NCBI GenBank assembly: GCA_036337945.1
Contig: JAYZDF010000127.1
Location: forward strand, 1-25,770
Reading direction: 5' to 3'
Length of the DNA stretch: 25,770 nucleotides
DNA from: JAYZDF01 sp036337945
GTDB taxonomy: Bacteria > Myxococcota > Kuafuiibacteriia > Kuafuiibacteriales > Kuafuiibacteriaceae
Part shown: positions 1 to 8,608 of the stretch, piece by piece
Layout of the letters: every line of letters starts with the position of its first letter
How positions within the stretch are numbered: the stretch's first letter is position 1
Program-made: the position numbers and the translations under genes
Notes under the pieces: generated by a model
The model's database searches: none
What the model was told of the DNA's origin: nothing
The model's input: the letters and a program-made list of their open reading frames with translations, nothing else

Positions 1-14
1 TTGTCCGACCATCG

Positions 15-40
15 CCAGTCACCGATGCCATGGTTCGGTC
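15..40 (-). repeat. Degenerate copy of dispersed hairpin repeat
   Basis: Read on the minus strand, this stretch contains TGGCATCG followed by a CTGG end. It matches the right half of the repeat best seen at 15430-15460, with about 17 of 23 positions identical by eye. It is the weakest copy together with the one near 20600. Confidence 0.4.
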
Positions 41-175
41 CGGCCAGACGCCACCGAAGATTACAACGAGGCCAATGATGCGAATGCCGGGGAGGAAACC
101 GAGAAACCGTAGACCTTTCCTGGGCGTTCGCAGCATCGCAGGTTCGTTTCTTCGAATTCTAGGAAGCGCTTCTAC

Positions 176-1162
176 TCATCTGTGCGACTTAAACCCGACT
201 TTCTTTATTCCGATTGACCGGATAACTTTCATTTCAGTGTAGGCATCCAGGATGGAAGCATCGACTTGCTCTCTGGTGAGAAGCGTGTCCTCGCCCTGAG
301 TGACCGCAGTTTGGACGGCGGAAACGATAAGTTCCAGATATAAACTGGGCTCCCATGCTGGGTCATAAGTGTCTGGTTTGTCTTTCAACCACTTTTGAAC
401 ATCAAACCAGCCGCGAATATATAATTCAAGTGCCTTTCTGGCGCCGGCATGTCCCGCAGGGCAAGCAACCAGCCAGACATCTAACAATTGCTGAAGTGGT
501 GTCGAATTCGAAAGGACAGTGACTTGGTCCTTTAAAGCTGACCTTTCCAAAAGTAGCATACTTGCGCGTATGGTGGCTCGCATTTGATTATCCGGACTCG
601 TTTGAAAACGAATACGACACTCGCGGGTCGATTGTGTCCCGCGTGCAAATAGAGCCGGAACCATGAAGGTCGTAGGTTCAGCAAAGTTAAGACTCGTTCC
701 TGAAGGAAAAGGGTAGCAACCGGAATCTAAGTGGTAGCCTCCAAATTTCCAAACCACAAATAAAGACCAGAGGTCTTTGACGAAGGCAAGTTTCTTGTAG
801 GGCAAAAGGCTGGCATCATATCCTTTGCCGCGGACCTGAAGCGTCTCTCGAATAATATAGTCGACACAGGCATCAATGTTGTCGAGGCTAGGTTGCGTCA
901 TAACAATCGATTGAAAATTGGCGCTCGTAAAACTCGTCTCGACGGGCATCACATCGACGTAATCCGGTAGCTCTGCTCGAAAAGCCGTTTCGAATTTTTC
1001 GAGGACACAGAGTGTAAATTCGGGCGGTGGATCATTATGAAACCGGGATTTTGAAACTAAATTAATTCCGAAAAGGTCGGCTCTCTGCTCACCGGTCACA
1101 CCAGGAATTGTTTTGTTCTTTTCTTGAGGGGGACCCAGCCAGGTGAAAAATACTTTCGTCAT
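176..1162 (-). CDS. Glycosyltransferase-like protein with altered DXD motif
   Basis: This 328-residue protein has no signal peptide or membrane segment. Residues about 123-150 read K-L-A-F-V-K-D, then a hydrophobic helix, then G-G-Y-H-L-D-S-G. This resembles the core of the sugar-binding 'DXD' glycosyltransferases (Gly_transf_sug and the TcdA/TcdB type), where the usual form is SD...GG.YLD.D. Those enzymes transfer a sugar from a nucleotide-sugar donor bound through a metal ion held by the two Asp residues. Here the second Asp is replaced by Gly (D146-S-G148), so the protein could be inactive, use another ligand, or belong to a different fold. The gene stands alone: its upstream region is a 660-base spacer and the next gene is on the same strand but far away. 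The start at 1162 is the first Met; no good ribosome binding site is visible. The family call rests on one motif only. Confidence 0.55.
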   Translation of the reverse strand: MTKVFFTWLGPPQEKNKTIPGVTGEQRADLFGINLVSKSRFHNDPPPEFTLCVLEKFETAFRAELPDYVDVMPVETSFTSANFQSIVMTQPSLDNIDACVDYIIRETLQVRGKGYDASLLPYKKLAFVKDLWSLFVVWKFGGYHLDSGCYPFPSGTSLNFAEPTTFMVPALFARGTQSTRECRIRFQTSPDNQMRATIRASMLLLERSALKDQVTVLSNSTPLQQLLDVWLVACPAGHAGARKALELYIRGWFDVQKWLKDKPDTYDPAWEPSLYLELIVSAVQTAVTQGEDTLLTREQVDASILDAYTEMKVIRSIGIKKVGFKSHR

Positions 1163-1822
1163 TTTGTATGATCTTGCCAGTTAATGACGCTAAAAACTAG
1201 TTCGTTGGGGATAGTTAGTGGTGTCAAAGGTCATCCAGAACGATATTTACTGGTCCGCACATAAGCTGTTTCAAGAGACTTCAATTCGTGTGTCGTTGTC
1301 TGTCGGGTTCTTTTAGATATCCGAAGACCGATTTTCCCTAACGCAAGCCACAAAGTTCCCCAAATAGCTACCCGTCTCCATGTCGAGGCCAATCCTTGAA
1401 ATAATGAACACGGCAGGAGAGGAGGGAGGGGATGCTCCTAATGCTCACTCGGTACTCATGCAGCCGTCCGAACGGTTTGTTTCAGGAGTTTGCTAGCTAT
1501 GTGGCATTTGGGTCTGGGGCTTTTCTTGAGAGAGTCCGGTAAAAAATACGAGTATTATTTTAGCTTTTCTTGGTCCTCTTTTATGGTGCGTTTCCGTTCG
1601 GAATCGGAGCAATCTTGACACAGCGTGTGTACAATAACCGAGCAACACGGTCTGTAGTTCTAATCAGTCTTGTGCGGCAGGCTTTTTGTGTATCGCTGGA
1701 ACTTGTCAACGCGAGAAACTCATTTCGACCTGCCGAAATGACTTGGATTGTAATCTAGACCAGTATTGCGATCTGAATCTGCAGCTTTGCATCAACTTGG
1801 ATTCGGGAATGCGGCCCAGTTT
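1163..1822. other. Intergenic region, no gene recognised
   Basis: This 660-base stretch lies between two minus-strand genes. It should hold the promoter of the glycosyltransferase-like gene near 1163-1300, but I see no convincing -35/-10 pair. A 62-codon open frame at 1570-1758 on the plus strand lacks a ribosome binding site and has no recognisable sequence character. No tRNA, terminator with T-run, or long repeat was found. Confidence 0.5.
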
Positions 1823-4800
1823 TTAATCCCATAAAGGTCCGGTTCGAGCGCAGCGAAACCCTATCGACGGGGTATTAGGAGGTTGAAGATCACCGAGCGG
1901 GTCAAGCGGAGTAGAATAATATCCCGATTCTAGAAAATTAAAAGCATCTTTGAAGCTCCTACCCGCAACATAATGATCCGGTAAAGGAGGCTCTTCGGCG
2001 GTGAATTCGGCCACATTTCCAATCAGATCACAAAAATGATTTTGGTTGTAACCCGCCGGCAAGCTGCAGGTTTGAATGGTGGCTGGTGCCACTGCGCTTC
2101 GTGCACAAGCTAAAGATCCTTCTAGAGCCGTCAACCAAGCGTTGGAACAACTGCCCGCATCGTCACCCCACGGGTAGTGCGAGGTAGACTCAAATCCAAT
2201 ACTGTCATAGTTAGTTATTTCTCGTTCCAATTCCATTGCAGATGGCAAACGACCGGGGTCTGAATTTGGCGAACCTGGCGCCGCCCATTCGCAAAATTCT
2301 TCTGCGGCGTCTGTGGTCAGACAATTCATAGGATGCTTATCCCGTGCAGGATCGCCAAAGTTACACTGAGGGTTGTCTGAATAAGCTAATTGCGCACTTG
2401 AAGCGATATGACATTCACCATCGTCAACGCACCTTTGATATTCACCCACTGTAACTTCATTTTGCATCAGATGGCCATCACCTGTTGAATTCAAAAGCCA
2501 CGTCATACCGCCGTATCTCCCCATCTGACAGTGAGCTAGACTATTAGGCCGAGGTAGTAGGGTCGTATTATTTTGGAATTTGATTTCGTAGTTGCCGTGA
2601 GGCGCATCTGGCCTTTGCGAAAAGATTTGGCGGCAAGACCGAGCGGGGTTAGTAGAATAGATTCTCCCTTTAGGTACCTTCATACAACGGATACCCTGTT
2701 CGGGTTCTCTATCGTCGGTGAGCAAAGTTAAGCTTGATTGCGTAGATAGAAAATCACTTGGGGCGAAAGAGGTGTAGGCACCTCCGATCGTTCCATAAGA
2801 AGCCGTCGCAGCATCGTGAAACCATTCACTTACATTCCCGCCCATGTTGCATAAACCGCTATGACTTAAGGGCCTAGAGCCTGAGCAAACCTCACCTGGA
2901 TGGCTATCCGCAGGATCATTCACACATCCAGGAAACGTCCCCCCGTTAGGGTCAGACATGATCGCGTAGTCGCAAGAAGGTGCTTGGTTTCCCCATGGAT
3001 AAGTCTGCGTAGCGGACCCGTTGGACGCCCTTGCTTCAAGGCGCCATTCCTCTTGGAAAAGAACGTCAGCACCGTCATCCTGACGCTTACAAAAATTGTA
3101 TGCCTCATCGGAATTCACACAATTCATTGCTAAACGGTCTGCTGGAGGTGAACCGGAGGATGAAATTCGACCAAAATTGCAGTCGGCTAACTCGGTATAG
3201 GTGCGGTATTGCGTGGGTTGCGAACACACGAAGTTAGAGTCATTAGGGTCACAAGTATTGACCCAGTTTTGAAACTGACCAACCGTGATTTCGTTTCTAG
3301 AGAAAAACACCTGGGCAGGCTCACTCCACACCCACTGTACACAAAGTTCGGATCCCGAATCGTCGCAAATTTCAGTCGGGCTAAGTGCTCGGTTCCAAAC
3401 CTTGAAATTATCCATCGCCCCGCGAAAAGGGTCTGTACTCCCCCAACCGGCACCTACTAAAAGAAAAGTCCTTCCGTTCCTACGTCCCATCTCAGAAATA
3501 GTACTGGTCGCAATATATTGGTTTTCAAAACCTAAAATACCGCCTCGAAAATCCTCTTCGATAATTTTAAATCCATCCATCCAAGCGCTGATGGTGTAGC
3601 CGTCGTAGCGCGCACAAAGATGTGTCCACCGGTCTTCTAGTGCAGCGCTTGAAGAGGGTGGAAAAAAGCCGGTGCGCGCGGTCCCGTGAGTCGAGTCGAG
3701 ACTCCTCCTAACATAACTGCGCGTTTGACCCAGTGCAAAGCCGACTGGACTCGTCTGAAGCGAAAAGTAAGGCTGAATCAAAGTAGAGGAGGATTGACTG
3801 CCGGTAAGACCAAACTCAAAGCCCCTCAAATCAGTCATTTTTGGAGGGGATACCGTGGAGCTATACACACTGATTAAACCTTCCACGTCGCTCGTACTGA
3901 GGTCGTAAGTTTCAGAGACACTCACCCAACCGCAAATGGTCACTTCGCTCAGATCGTCGAAGGGAGATTGCGTCGTGACTAATTTGTGCGGACAGGCATT
4001 CATTTCTTTTGCGCTATCTATTTGGCCGCCCACAATATGCCGGTCCAAAAATGCCGAAGCGCTCCCAGAATTAGAACACGGTTCTGTATCCATCGATTCG
4101 CTGCGAATAAATTCTTTGACTTCACTGGCCGATTCAAATTCTGAATCAAAAGGAAAGAAGGCTACCAAGGAGCGATCAGCAATGTCGTTTCTGGGCCCAT
4201 AATTGATCAGATGAGTATATTTATAACTTGAAGTCCTAGCGTCTAGGATTGGTGAACCACCAGCTACAGAGTTCGTACTTGTGAAGGTTGCAAAACATTT
4301 ATAGGAGCCAGGAGGCTGACCCAGGGTATCTAAGGTACTACTGAAAGTTTGAGGTGTCGCTGCACTGGTCGAAGTCATAGAGTCAGACTGAATCCTCTCG
4401 TTAAGAAATTGACCGTAACGGGTCCAACTAATCTGGCCTTCAACGATTTGACCAATATCAGGGTCTCGATATTCCACTTCACAATTCACCTGAGAGCTTT
4501 GACCAGGTCCGGTGGATGTAAAAACATAGGTCGGGGCCTGAATCGACCGAATAGTTACTGGGTTATCGAGCAAAGTAATATACTCCGAGCGCAATGAAGA
4601 GCCCACCGCACCTTCGTCATCCTTTGGCGTGGCTGCACAGCTGAGATGTACTCCCGCGTAAATATATTGCTGAACCTCAGGATTATTGCCACTGAGCGTA
4701 TTGTTGGAATAACTGTTAACCGGCGACTCAACCCTGTATACGAAACTAGACCCGTCAGGCATTTCAAAATGCCAATCATATAAAATAGTCCAATTATCTT

Positions 4801-5794
4801 GATCGGGGTCCGTTACAAGCCCTGATACCAGGCACGTAAATTCAGTGCTTTGATTGAGCGATGAATTATTGCTTTGTACTTGTACAGAAGGCTGGGGCGA
4901 ACTTGTGTTCGGCGCGAAATTTGGCTCCGAGTTTACAATCAGGATTGATTGCCTTGAGAGCTGCTCTACATCATTCGCGATCGACTTGACTTCACAGAAC
5001 CACGTCTCTCTTTTCCGTTTGGTAAAGGTATCATCCGGAAATAGAATCATATCGCCGGGGACCACATTGTTGGTAAATTCGGGGTCGTCATACGGCTCGG
5101 GACCCATCCATCTCGCGTGATATGTCACCGGGGCTTCGTTCAAAGCAGTGACCCCGCTAAAACTGCAGCTAATACCTTTGCTATCTTGATAGGCCACCGT
5201 GGCCGTAATAGTGATTTCGACTCCCGGGGTCGGTGGGGGGGCGGATTGAGGAAAGCTAAAACTCGGAGAACCGGATTCAGGATCGTAATCATCCAGCTGA
5301 GAAGCATTCACTACAGGTGATTCACAGCCCTCTTGGCCGCAGGTTTGCTTGGGGGCCTCATCCTCGCAAATCCCGCTTTCGCCCACACACCGATGAGCCA
5401 AAAAGATGGGAAGGAGTTTTCTTTTGCCTTCGACATATTGGGTCCGAACAGAACGCTCGAATAGATCTTTCCCGTCCCTTCTGGCCGTAATATACAGCTC
5501 AAATTCCCCCTTGAGGCTTTCAGGACTTTGGGGTTGAACCTCAAAAGACAAAGGTAAGGTATAAGATTCACTGCTTTCGGTCTTCGCCCGGAGTTTAAAC
5601 TCGATGACACGCGATCGCACACCTTTCGCGTTGACCCCATTGATATGAATTTCATCCAAGTCGTTTGGAATATCCATGTCCGTATCAACCAAAACGACTA
5701 AACTGGTTAAGGGTTCGTCGGTGCAGGCCGCGACCAGGCACAAGCTCACGGCTAGAAAACCACATGAAGAGTAATGAGATAAACGATTCAGCAT
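1823..5794 (-). CDS. Large lipoprotein with LamG and two SUMF1 domains
   Basis: This 1323-residue protein begins with a lipoprotein signal ending L-V-A-A-C, which places it at a membrane surface. The first 300 residues hold a beta-rich region and a Pro/Ser linker. Residues about 300-540 look like Ig/PKD-like beta-sandwich repeats with paired cysteines. About 541-800 is a LamG/concanavalin A-like domain, running from SLVAFFPFDSEFES to KVWNRALSPTEIC. Two SUMF1 (FGE-sulfatase) domains follow, at about 830-1038 (NEITVGQF, YPWG, GNVSEW, GIRC) and about 1110-1322 (NEVTVGEY, YPWG, GNVAEF, GFRC). SUMF1 domains include formylglycine-generating enzyme, but most bacterial members are uncharacterised. 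The ends here (GIRCM, GFRCA) do not look like the two-Cys active site of true FGE, so catalysis should not be assumed. Many extra cysteines suggest disulfides outside the cytoplasm. The gene is transcribed divergently from the TPR protein at 6002. Confidence 0.85.
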   Translation of the reverse strand: MLNRLSHYSSCGFLAVSLCLVAACTDEPLTSLVVLVDTDMDIPNDLDEIHINGVNAKGVRSRVIEFKLRAKTESSESYTLPLSFEVQPQSPESLKGEFELYITARRDGKDLFERSVRTQYVEGKRKLLPIFLAHRCVGESGICEDEAPKQTCGQEGCESPVVNASQLDDYDPESGSPSFSFPQSAPPPTPGVEITITATVAYQDSKGISCSFSGVTALNEAPVTYHARWMGPEPYDDPEFTNNVVPGDMILFPDDTFTKRKRETWFCEVKSIANDVEQLSRQSILIVNSEPNFAPNTSSPQPSVQVQSNNSSLNQSTEFTCLVSGLVTDPDQDNWTILYDWHFEMPDGSSFVYRVESPVNSYSNNTLSGNNPEVQQYIYAGVHLSCAATPKDDEGAVGSSLRSEYITLLDNPVTIRSIQAPTYVFTSTGPGQSSQVNCEVEYRDPDIGQIVEGQISWTRYGQFLNERIQSDSMTSTSAATPQTFSSTLDTLGQPPGSYKCFATFTSTNSVAGGSPILDARTSSYKYTHLINYGPRNDIADRSLVAFFPFDSEFESASEVKEFIRSESMDTEPCSNSGSASAFLDRHIVGGQIDSAKEMNACPHKLVTTQSPFDDLSEVTICGWVSVSETYDLSTSDVEGLISVYSSTVSPPKMTDLRGFEFGLTGSQSSSTLIQPYFSLQTSPVGFALGQTRSYVRRSLDSTHGTARTGFFPPSSSAALEDRWTHLCARYDGYTISAWMDGFKIIEEDFRGGILGFENQYIATSTISEMGRRNGRTFLLVGAGWGSTDPFRGAMDNFKVWNRALSPTEICDDSGSELCVQWVWSEPAQVFFSRNEITVGQFQNWVNTCDPNDSNFVCSQPTQYRTYTELADCNFGRISSSGSPPADRLAMNCVNSDEAYNFCKRQDDGADVLFQEEWRLEARASNGSATQTYPWGNQAPSCDYAIMSDPNGGTFPGCVNDPADSHPGEVCSGSRPLSHSGLCNMGGNVSEWFHDAATASYGTIGGAYTSFAPSDFLSTQSSLTLLTDDREPEQGIRCMKVPKGRIYSTNPARSCRQIFSQRPDAPHGNYEIKFQNNTTLLPRPNSLAHCQMGRYGGMTWLLNSTGDGHLMQNEVTVGEYQRCVDDGECHIASSAQLAYSDNPQCNFGDPARDKHPMNCLTTDAAEEFCEWAAPGSPNSDPGRLPSAMELEREITNYDSIGFESTSHYPWGDDAGSCSNAWLTALEGSLACARSAVAPATIQTCSLPAGYNQNHFCDLIGNVAEFTAEEPPLPDHYVAGRSFKDAFNFLESGYYSTPLDPLGDLQPPNTPSIGFRCARTGPLWD

Positions 5795-6001
5795 TAGTTT
5801 TATGATGGATAGAGTATGTTAGGTTGGTCACGAAGCCAAGCCAGACAGACGCACGAGAACAGGCCTGGTTTGATATTTCGTCGATTTCCTAACCCCTAGA
5901 TTGGACTAAGTTTTAGACTGGATTTGAGAACATCAAGAAATCGGACTAGACTACGGATACTTAGCGTGAATACATCTTTCAAAAACCAAGCGTTCGCTCG
6001 G

Positions 6002-6694
6002 ATGAAACTCGGTAAGAAAGGACTTTGGTACGGCCTGATCCTGTGGATCCCAGTTATGCTACTCAGCGCGTTCAGTGTGACGACCTATGCCCAAGAGATA
6101 ACAGCCAAAAAACCAAGCAAAGTAGACCAAGACGCAGCCAAAAAGGCCTACATCGAAGCCAGGAAACTTTATAATGCGGAAGAATTCGGATTAGCCTTAC
6201 CCTTGTTCGAGAAAGCGTATGCACTTTCGGGCAGAAAGCCTGTTAGCATCTTGGCCCTGGCTCAATGCGAAAGAGCACTCAAGTTGTACGACCGAGCCCA
6301 CGCTCGATTAGTGGAGTACAGAGCCACCCAAACTGAGCCGAAGCAAATCAAACGTACTGACGAGACCTTGAAGATCTTAGTTCAACTCATGGCCAAGGCC
6401 AAAGAAGAAGCGAAGGAGCAAAAGAAAAGGAAAGCCGAGGAGCAAGAGGCGATAGAAATCGCTTTGGTTAAAAAGTTACAAGCGGAAGCAAACCTTCGGC
6501 CACCGCCTTCGCCTCCGGTGGTCAGTGCGGCGCCAGTCGAAAAAGCGAAGAGCGATAGTCTCTTTTCTAGTCCTTGGTTTTGGATTGGAGTAGCTGTAGT
6601 CGCCGCCGCGGGAACGGGCGTCGGTATTATGGTCGACCAAACTTCTGGACCAAATGCAAACTATTCAAGTACCGGAGTGAGCCTAGAGCTTTGA
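6002..6694 (+). CDS. Secreted/anchored TPR-type protein with C-terminal helix
   Basis: From the ATG at 6002 the product has 230 residues. A signal peptide (MKLGKKGLW plus a hydrophobic stretch) ends near T-Y-A/Q-E. A helical TPR-like region follows (AYIEARKLYNAEEFGLALPL, then ILALAQCERALKLYDRAHAR), then a Lys/Glu/Ala-rich coiled stretch, a Pro-rich linker (PPPSPPVV) and one C-terminal membrane helix (PWFWIGVAVVAAAGTGVGIMV). Signal peptide, TPR and C-terminal helix is a layout common in Myxococcota proteins that often also carry a PEGA domain; PEGA is absent here. The frame is open upstream to a TTG at 5924, but that would put 26 basic residues ahead of a good signal peptide, so 6002 is preferred. 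The molecular role is unknown; a scaffold in the periplasm is the simplest guess. Confidence 0.75.
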   Translation: MKLGKKGLWYGLILWIPVMLLSAFSVTTYAQEITAKKPSKVDQDAAKKAYIEARKLYNAEEFGLALPLFEKAYALSGRKPVSILALAQCERALKLYDRAHARLVEYRATQTEPKQIKRTDETLKILVQLMAKAKEEAKEQKKRKAEEQEAIEIALVKKLQAEANLRPPPSPPVVSAAPVEKAKSDSLFSSPWFWIGVAVVAAAGTGVGIMVDQTSGPNANYSSTGVSLEL

Positions 6695-6800
6695 GGACAG
6701 GCGAGCCCAGTCCATGGTGCCAATAGGACCACCACCAATACGGGCTCTTGACCCAGATGCCAAACTACTCTAAGACCCGTCATGGTAGGTACAAATCGAG

Positions 6801-7217
6801 ATGAACGAGCAAGATTCAGGGGCTTCATATGAGTTTTCAACCGAACAGAACAGCGTTTTTTCGTCTCTCGCTAGCGCGATGAAAGTCGTCGGAATCGTGA
6901 GCTGTATTCTCGGCGCACTATCGCTTCTTCCAATACTCGCGAACCCTGGAATTATTTTCATTAATGGGCCTCAAGCCATTATTTTACTTGTTGTCGGCGT
7001 CTGGACAACCCGTGCTTCGAACTCAATCAAAGCAATTGTTGATACGCAGGGTAATGATATTCAACATCTCATGGATGCCATGAGTGGCTTATCGAAACTC
7101 TATCGGTTACAGCGCGCTTTAATGATTCTTTGTTTAGTATTGTTCGTCCTTCTTGGCCTCTTCCTCGTGACGGTCGGAGGAGCGTTCCTTAGCCAAATCT
7201 CTCAAGTGGCGAATTGA
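6801..7217 (+). CDS. Small multi-pass membrane protein
   Basis: The product has 138 residues. A polar N-terminus of about 25 residues is followed by hydrophobic stretches at about 27-50 (VVGIVSCILGALSLLPIL) and 54-68 (PQAIILLVVGVW). A polar helix at about 72-100 contains NDIQHLMDAMSGLSKLYRLQ, and a last membrane segment spans about 104-128. This pattern, with a conserved-looking 'LM.A...L..LYR.Q' helix before the last segment, reminds me of small DUF5362-type membrane proteins, but I cannot confirm that. No function can be assigned. It lies 106 bases after the TPR gene on the same strand and could be co-transcribed with it. The ribosome binding site is weak. Confidence 0.6.
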   Translation: MNEQDSGASYEFSTEQNSVFSSLASAMKVVGIVSCILGALSLLPILANPGIIFINGPQAIILLVVGVWTTRASNSIKAIVDTQGNDIQHLMDAMSGLSKLYRLQRALMILCLVLFVLLGLFLVTVGGAFLSQISQVAN

Positions 7218-7615
7218 TCTGTGGGTCACGCGCTGTTGCCACCCGCTTTCGCCCGTTCGGGGGACCAAAGCCCTTTGTAAACCTAGCGAGCAAGCTCACA
7301 AATTAAGAACGCCTAGTAAAGTCAGACCACTCAAGGCTGAACTCGATCAAAATCTGCATTTTGCTTTTCTTGCGTAGAAGCAACCCTGCTGTTTTCGACT
7401 GAATGAGATTTGTTTCAGTGACTTTTACGTCCTTTGGCAAAAGTAGTTGTTCTCATTCTGAGCACGATTGTGCTTGAGGCGAATAAATAACTCCGGTTGT
7501 CACATTCCGACGGTGGATTGCACTGAATAAAGCAACGCTCCCCTGATGAATACTAAAAAGCAGTACTTGTCCTGGAAATGTGTTGAGGAACACGAATACT
7601 AATGGAGAACCCCTC
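7218..7615. other. Intergenic region, probable promoter region of Sel1 gene
   Basis: This stretch of nearly 400 bases has no supported gene. Only a small CCCGTTCGGG hairpin near 7251-7262 was noticed, without a T-run. A promoter for the Sel1 gene must lie here or further upstream, but no clear -35/-10 pair could be picked. The last part carries the ribosome binding site at 7604-7607. Confidence 0.5.
7604..7607 (+). promoter_or_regulatory. Ribosome binding site GGAG deciding the Sel1 start
   Basis: GGAG lies eight bases before the ATG at 7616. The earlier in-frame GTG at 7580 has no such site, so 7616 is taken as the start. Confidence 0.75.
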
Positions 7616-8419
7616 ATGCATGAATATAAATACAAAATGTGGTCTCAGCAGCTTTCTAGAACTTATCTATTCGCCTTCGCCGTTTCGTGTTTGATCGGAT
7701 TCTCAGTCTTTTTCTCTGCGACAACAAGCTTTTCCAAGTCGGATTCAACCACAAAACTTCTGTCCCAAGCGTGTGAAACCGGCAACGGCAGTGCCTGTTC
7801 TCGTTTAGGGAAGCGATACTTTAAGGGTGAAACCGTGGAAGAAAATATTGAAACCGGATTGAGTTATTTCAAGAAAGCCTGTGACGGTGGTGAAGCTCTG
7901 GTTTGTTTTGCGGTCGGCAGCGAGTACCTAACGGGTCAGCTTGTTCCTAAGAATTTGAAGCAAGCAGCCGTCTTTTTCGAAAAAGCCTGCGAAGCTGGAG
8001 AAGTACGAGGTTGTTATTTTCGTGGAAATGCTTACATGAAAGGCGAAGGTCTCAAAAAGAATCTTCGGAAGGCCGCATCGTATTTTGAGCGAGCCTGTAG
8101 ACGAGACATGCTGTTGGGTTGTCTCGACCTGTCTGTCTTATACGCAAAAGGTCAAGGCGTGCCAAAAGACGACAAGAAAGCCGTAGAATTGGCCCAAAAA
8201 GCTTGTGACGGCGGGGTTGCGAATGGATGCAGTAATCTTGGGTATTTTTTCGACGCAGGCCAGGGCGTGAAGCTAGATAAAGAAAAAGCGCATCAAATCT
8301 ATAAGAAGGCTTGTGACATGGGAAGCAAGCAAGGCTGTAAGGCTTCGAGACGAATGAAGTTAAGTACATGGATTGTAAATACTCTCAAACCGGTGATCCG
8401 ATGGTCTCAAACTCCATAG
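7616..8419 (+). CDS. Cysteine-rich Sel1 repeat protein (Hcp-like)
   Basis: The product has 267 residues from the ATG at 7616. A hydrophobic signal segment (LFAFAVSCLIGFSVFF) near residues 15-35 indicates export. Then come six Sel1-type helical repeats of about 36 residues, each with a pair of cysteines in the form C-x7-C (CETGNGSAC, CDGGEALVC, CEAGEVRGC, CRRDMLLGC, CDGGVANGC, CDMGSKQGC). This is the arrangement of the Helicobacter Hcp proteins, in which each pair forms a disulfide linking the two helices of a repeat, so folding outside the cytoplasm is expected. Sel1 repeats bind other proteins or peptides; some Hcp proteins bind beta-lactams, but nothing here shows that. The gene has its own long upstream spacer and no close partner. 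Confidence 0.88.
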   Translation: MHEYKYKMWSQQLSRTYLFAFAVSCLIGFSVFFSATTSFSKSDSTTKLLSQACETGNGSACSRLGKRYFKGETVEENIETGLSYFKKACDGGEALVCFAVGSEYLTGQLVPKNLKQAAVFFEKACEAGEVRGCYFRGNAYMKGEGLKKNLRKAASYFERACRRDMLLGCLDLSVLYAKGQGVPKDDKKAVELAQKACDGGVANGCSNLGYFFDAGQGVKLDKEKAHQIYKKACDMGSKQGCKASRRMKLSTWIVNTLKPVIRWSQTP

Positions 8420-8539
8420 TAATAGAGTAGGGCGACCTTGATAACTATTGCCTGTAGCTGCTGGAGTTAGAGGGATTTCAGGTAATAAACGACTTTAGGC
8501 TTTGTTGGTAAATACTACTTTGAGGAGACTCAGAAGCCA

Positions 8540-8599
8540 ATGTTGTTCAAAAAATTGAAAACCGACGAGGTCAATGACCCGGAAACGATGTTAGCCTAG
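8540..8599 (+). other. Short in-frame upstream ORF before gspE
   Basis: ATG at 8540 opens a 19-codon frame (MLFKKLKTDEVNDPETMLA) ended by TAG at 8597-8599. A purine-rich GAGGAGA at 8522-8528 precedes it by 11 bases. The frame is the same as that of the ATPase gene starting at 8609, separated by the stop and three codons. It may be a leader peptide, chance, or the true N-terminus interrupted by an amber codon. Confidence 0.35.
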
Positions 8600-8608
8600 C
8601 CGCAATCT

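Noticed and set aside
2..112. Possible 3' end of a plus-strand gene at the left edge, ending ...NAGEETEKP-stop
   Set aside because: The frame is open to the edge but only about 36 codons long, its sequence overlaps a degenerate copy of the dispersed repeat, and nothing in it is recognisable.
1615..1632. TTGACA followed by TACAAT as a promoter
   Set aside because: The spacing is only about nine bases, far from the usual 16-18, and no gene follows.
1570..1758. 62-codon plus-strand open frame in the first large spacer
   Set aside because: No ribosome binding site, no signal or domain character, and no neighbour to support it.
6714..6745. Possible further copy of the dispersed repeat (GGTGCCAATAGGACC)
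   Set aside because: Only the central bases agree and with a two-base insertion; similarity is too weak to claim.
7251..7262. CCCGTTCGGG hairpin as a terminator
   Set aside because: The stem is four bases and no T-run follows.
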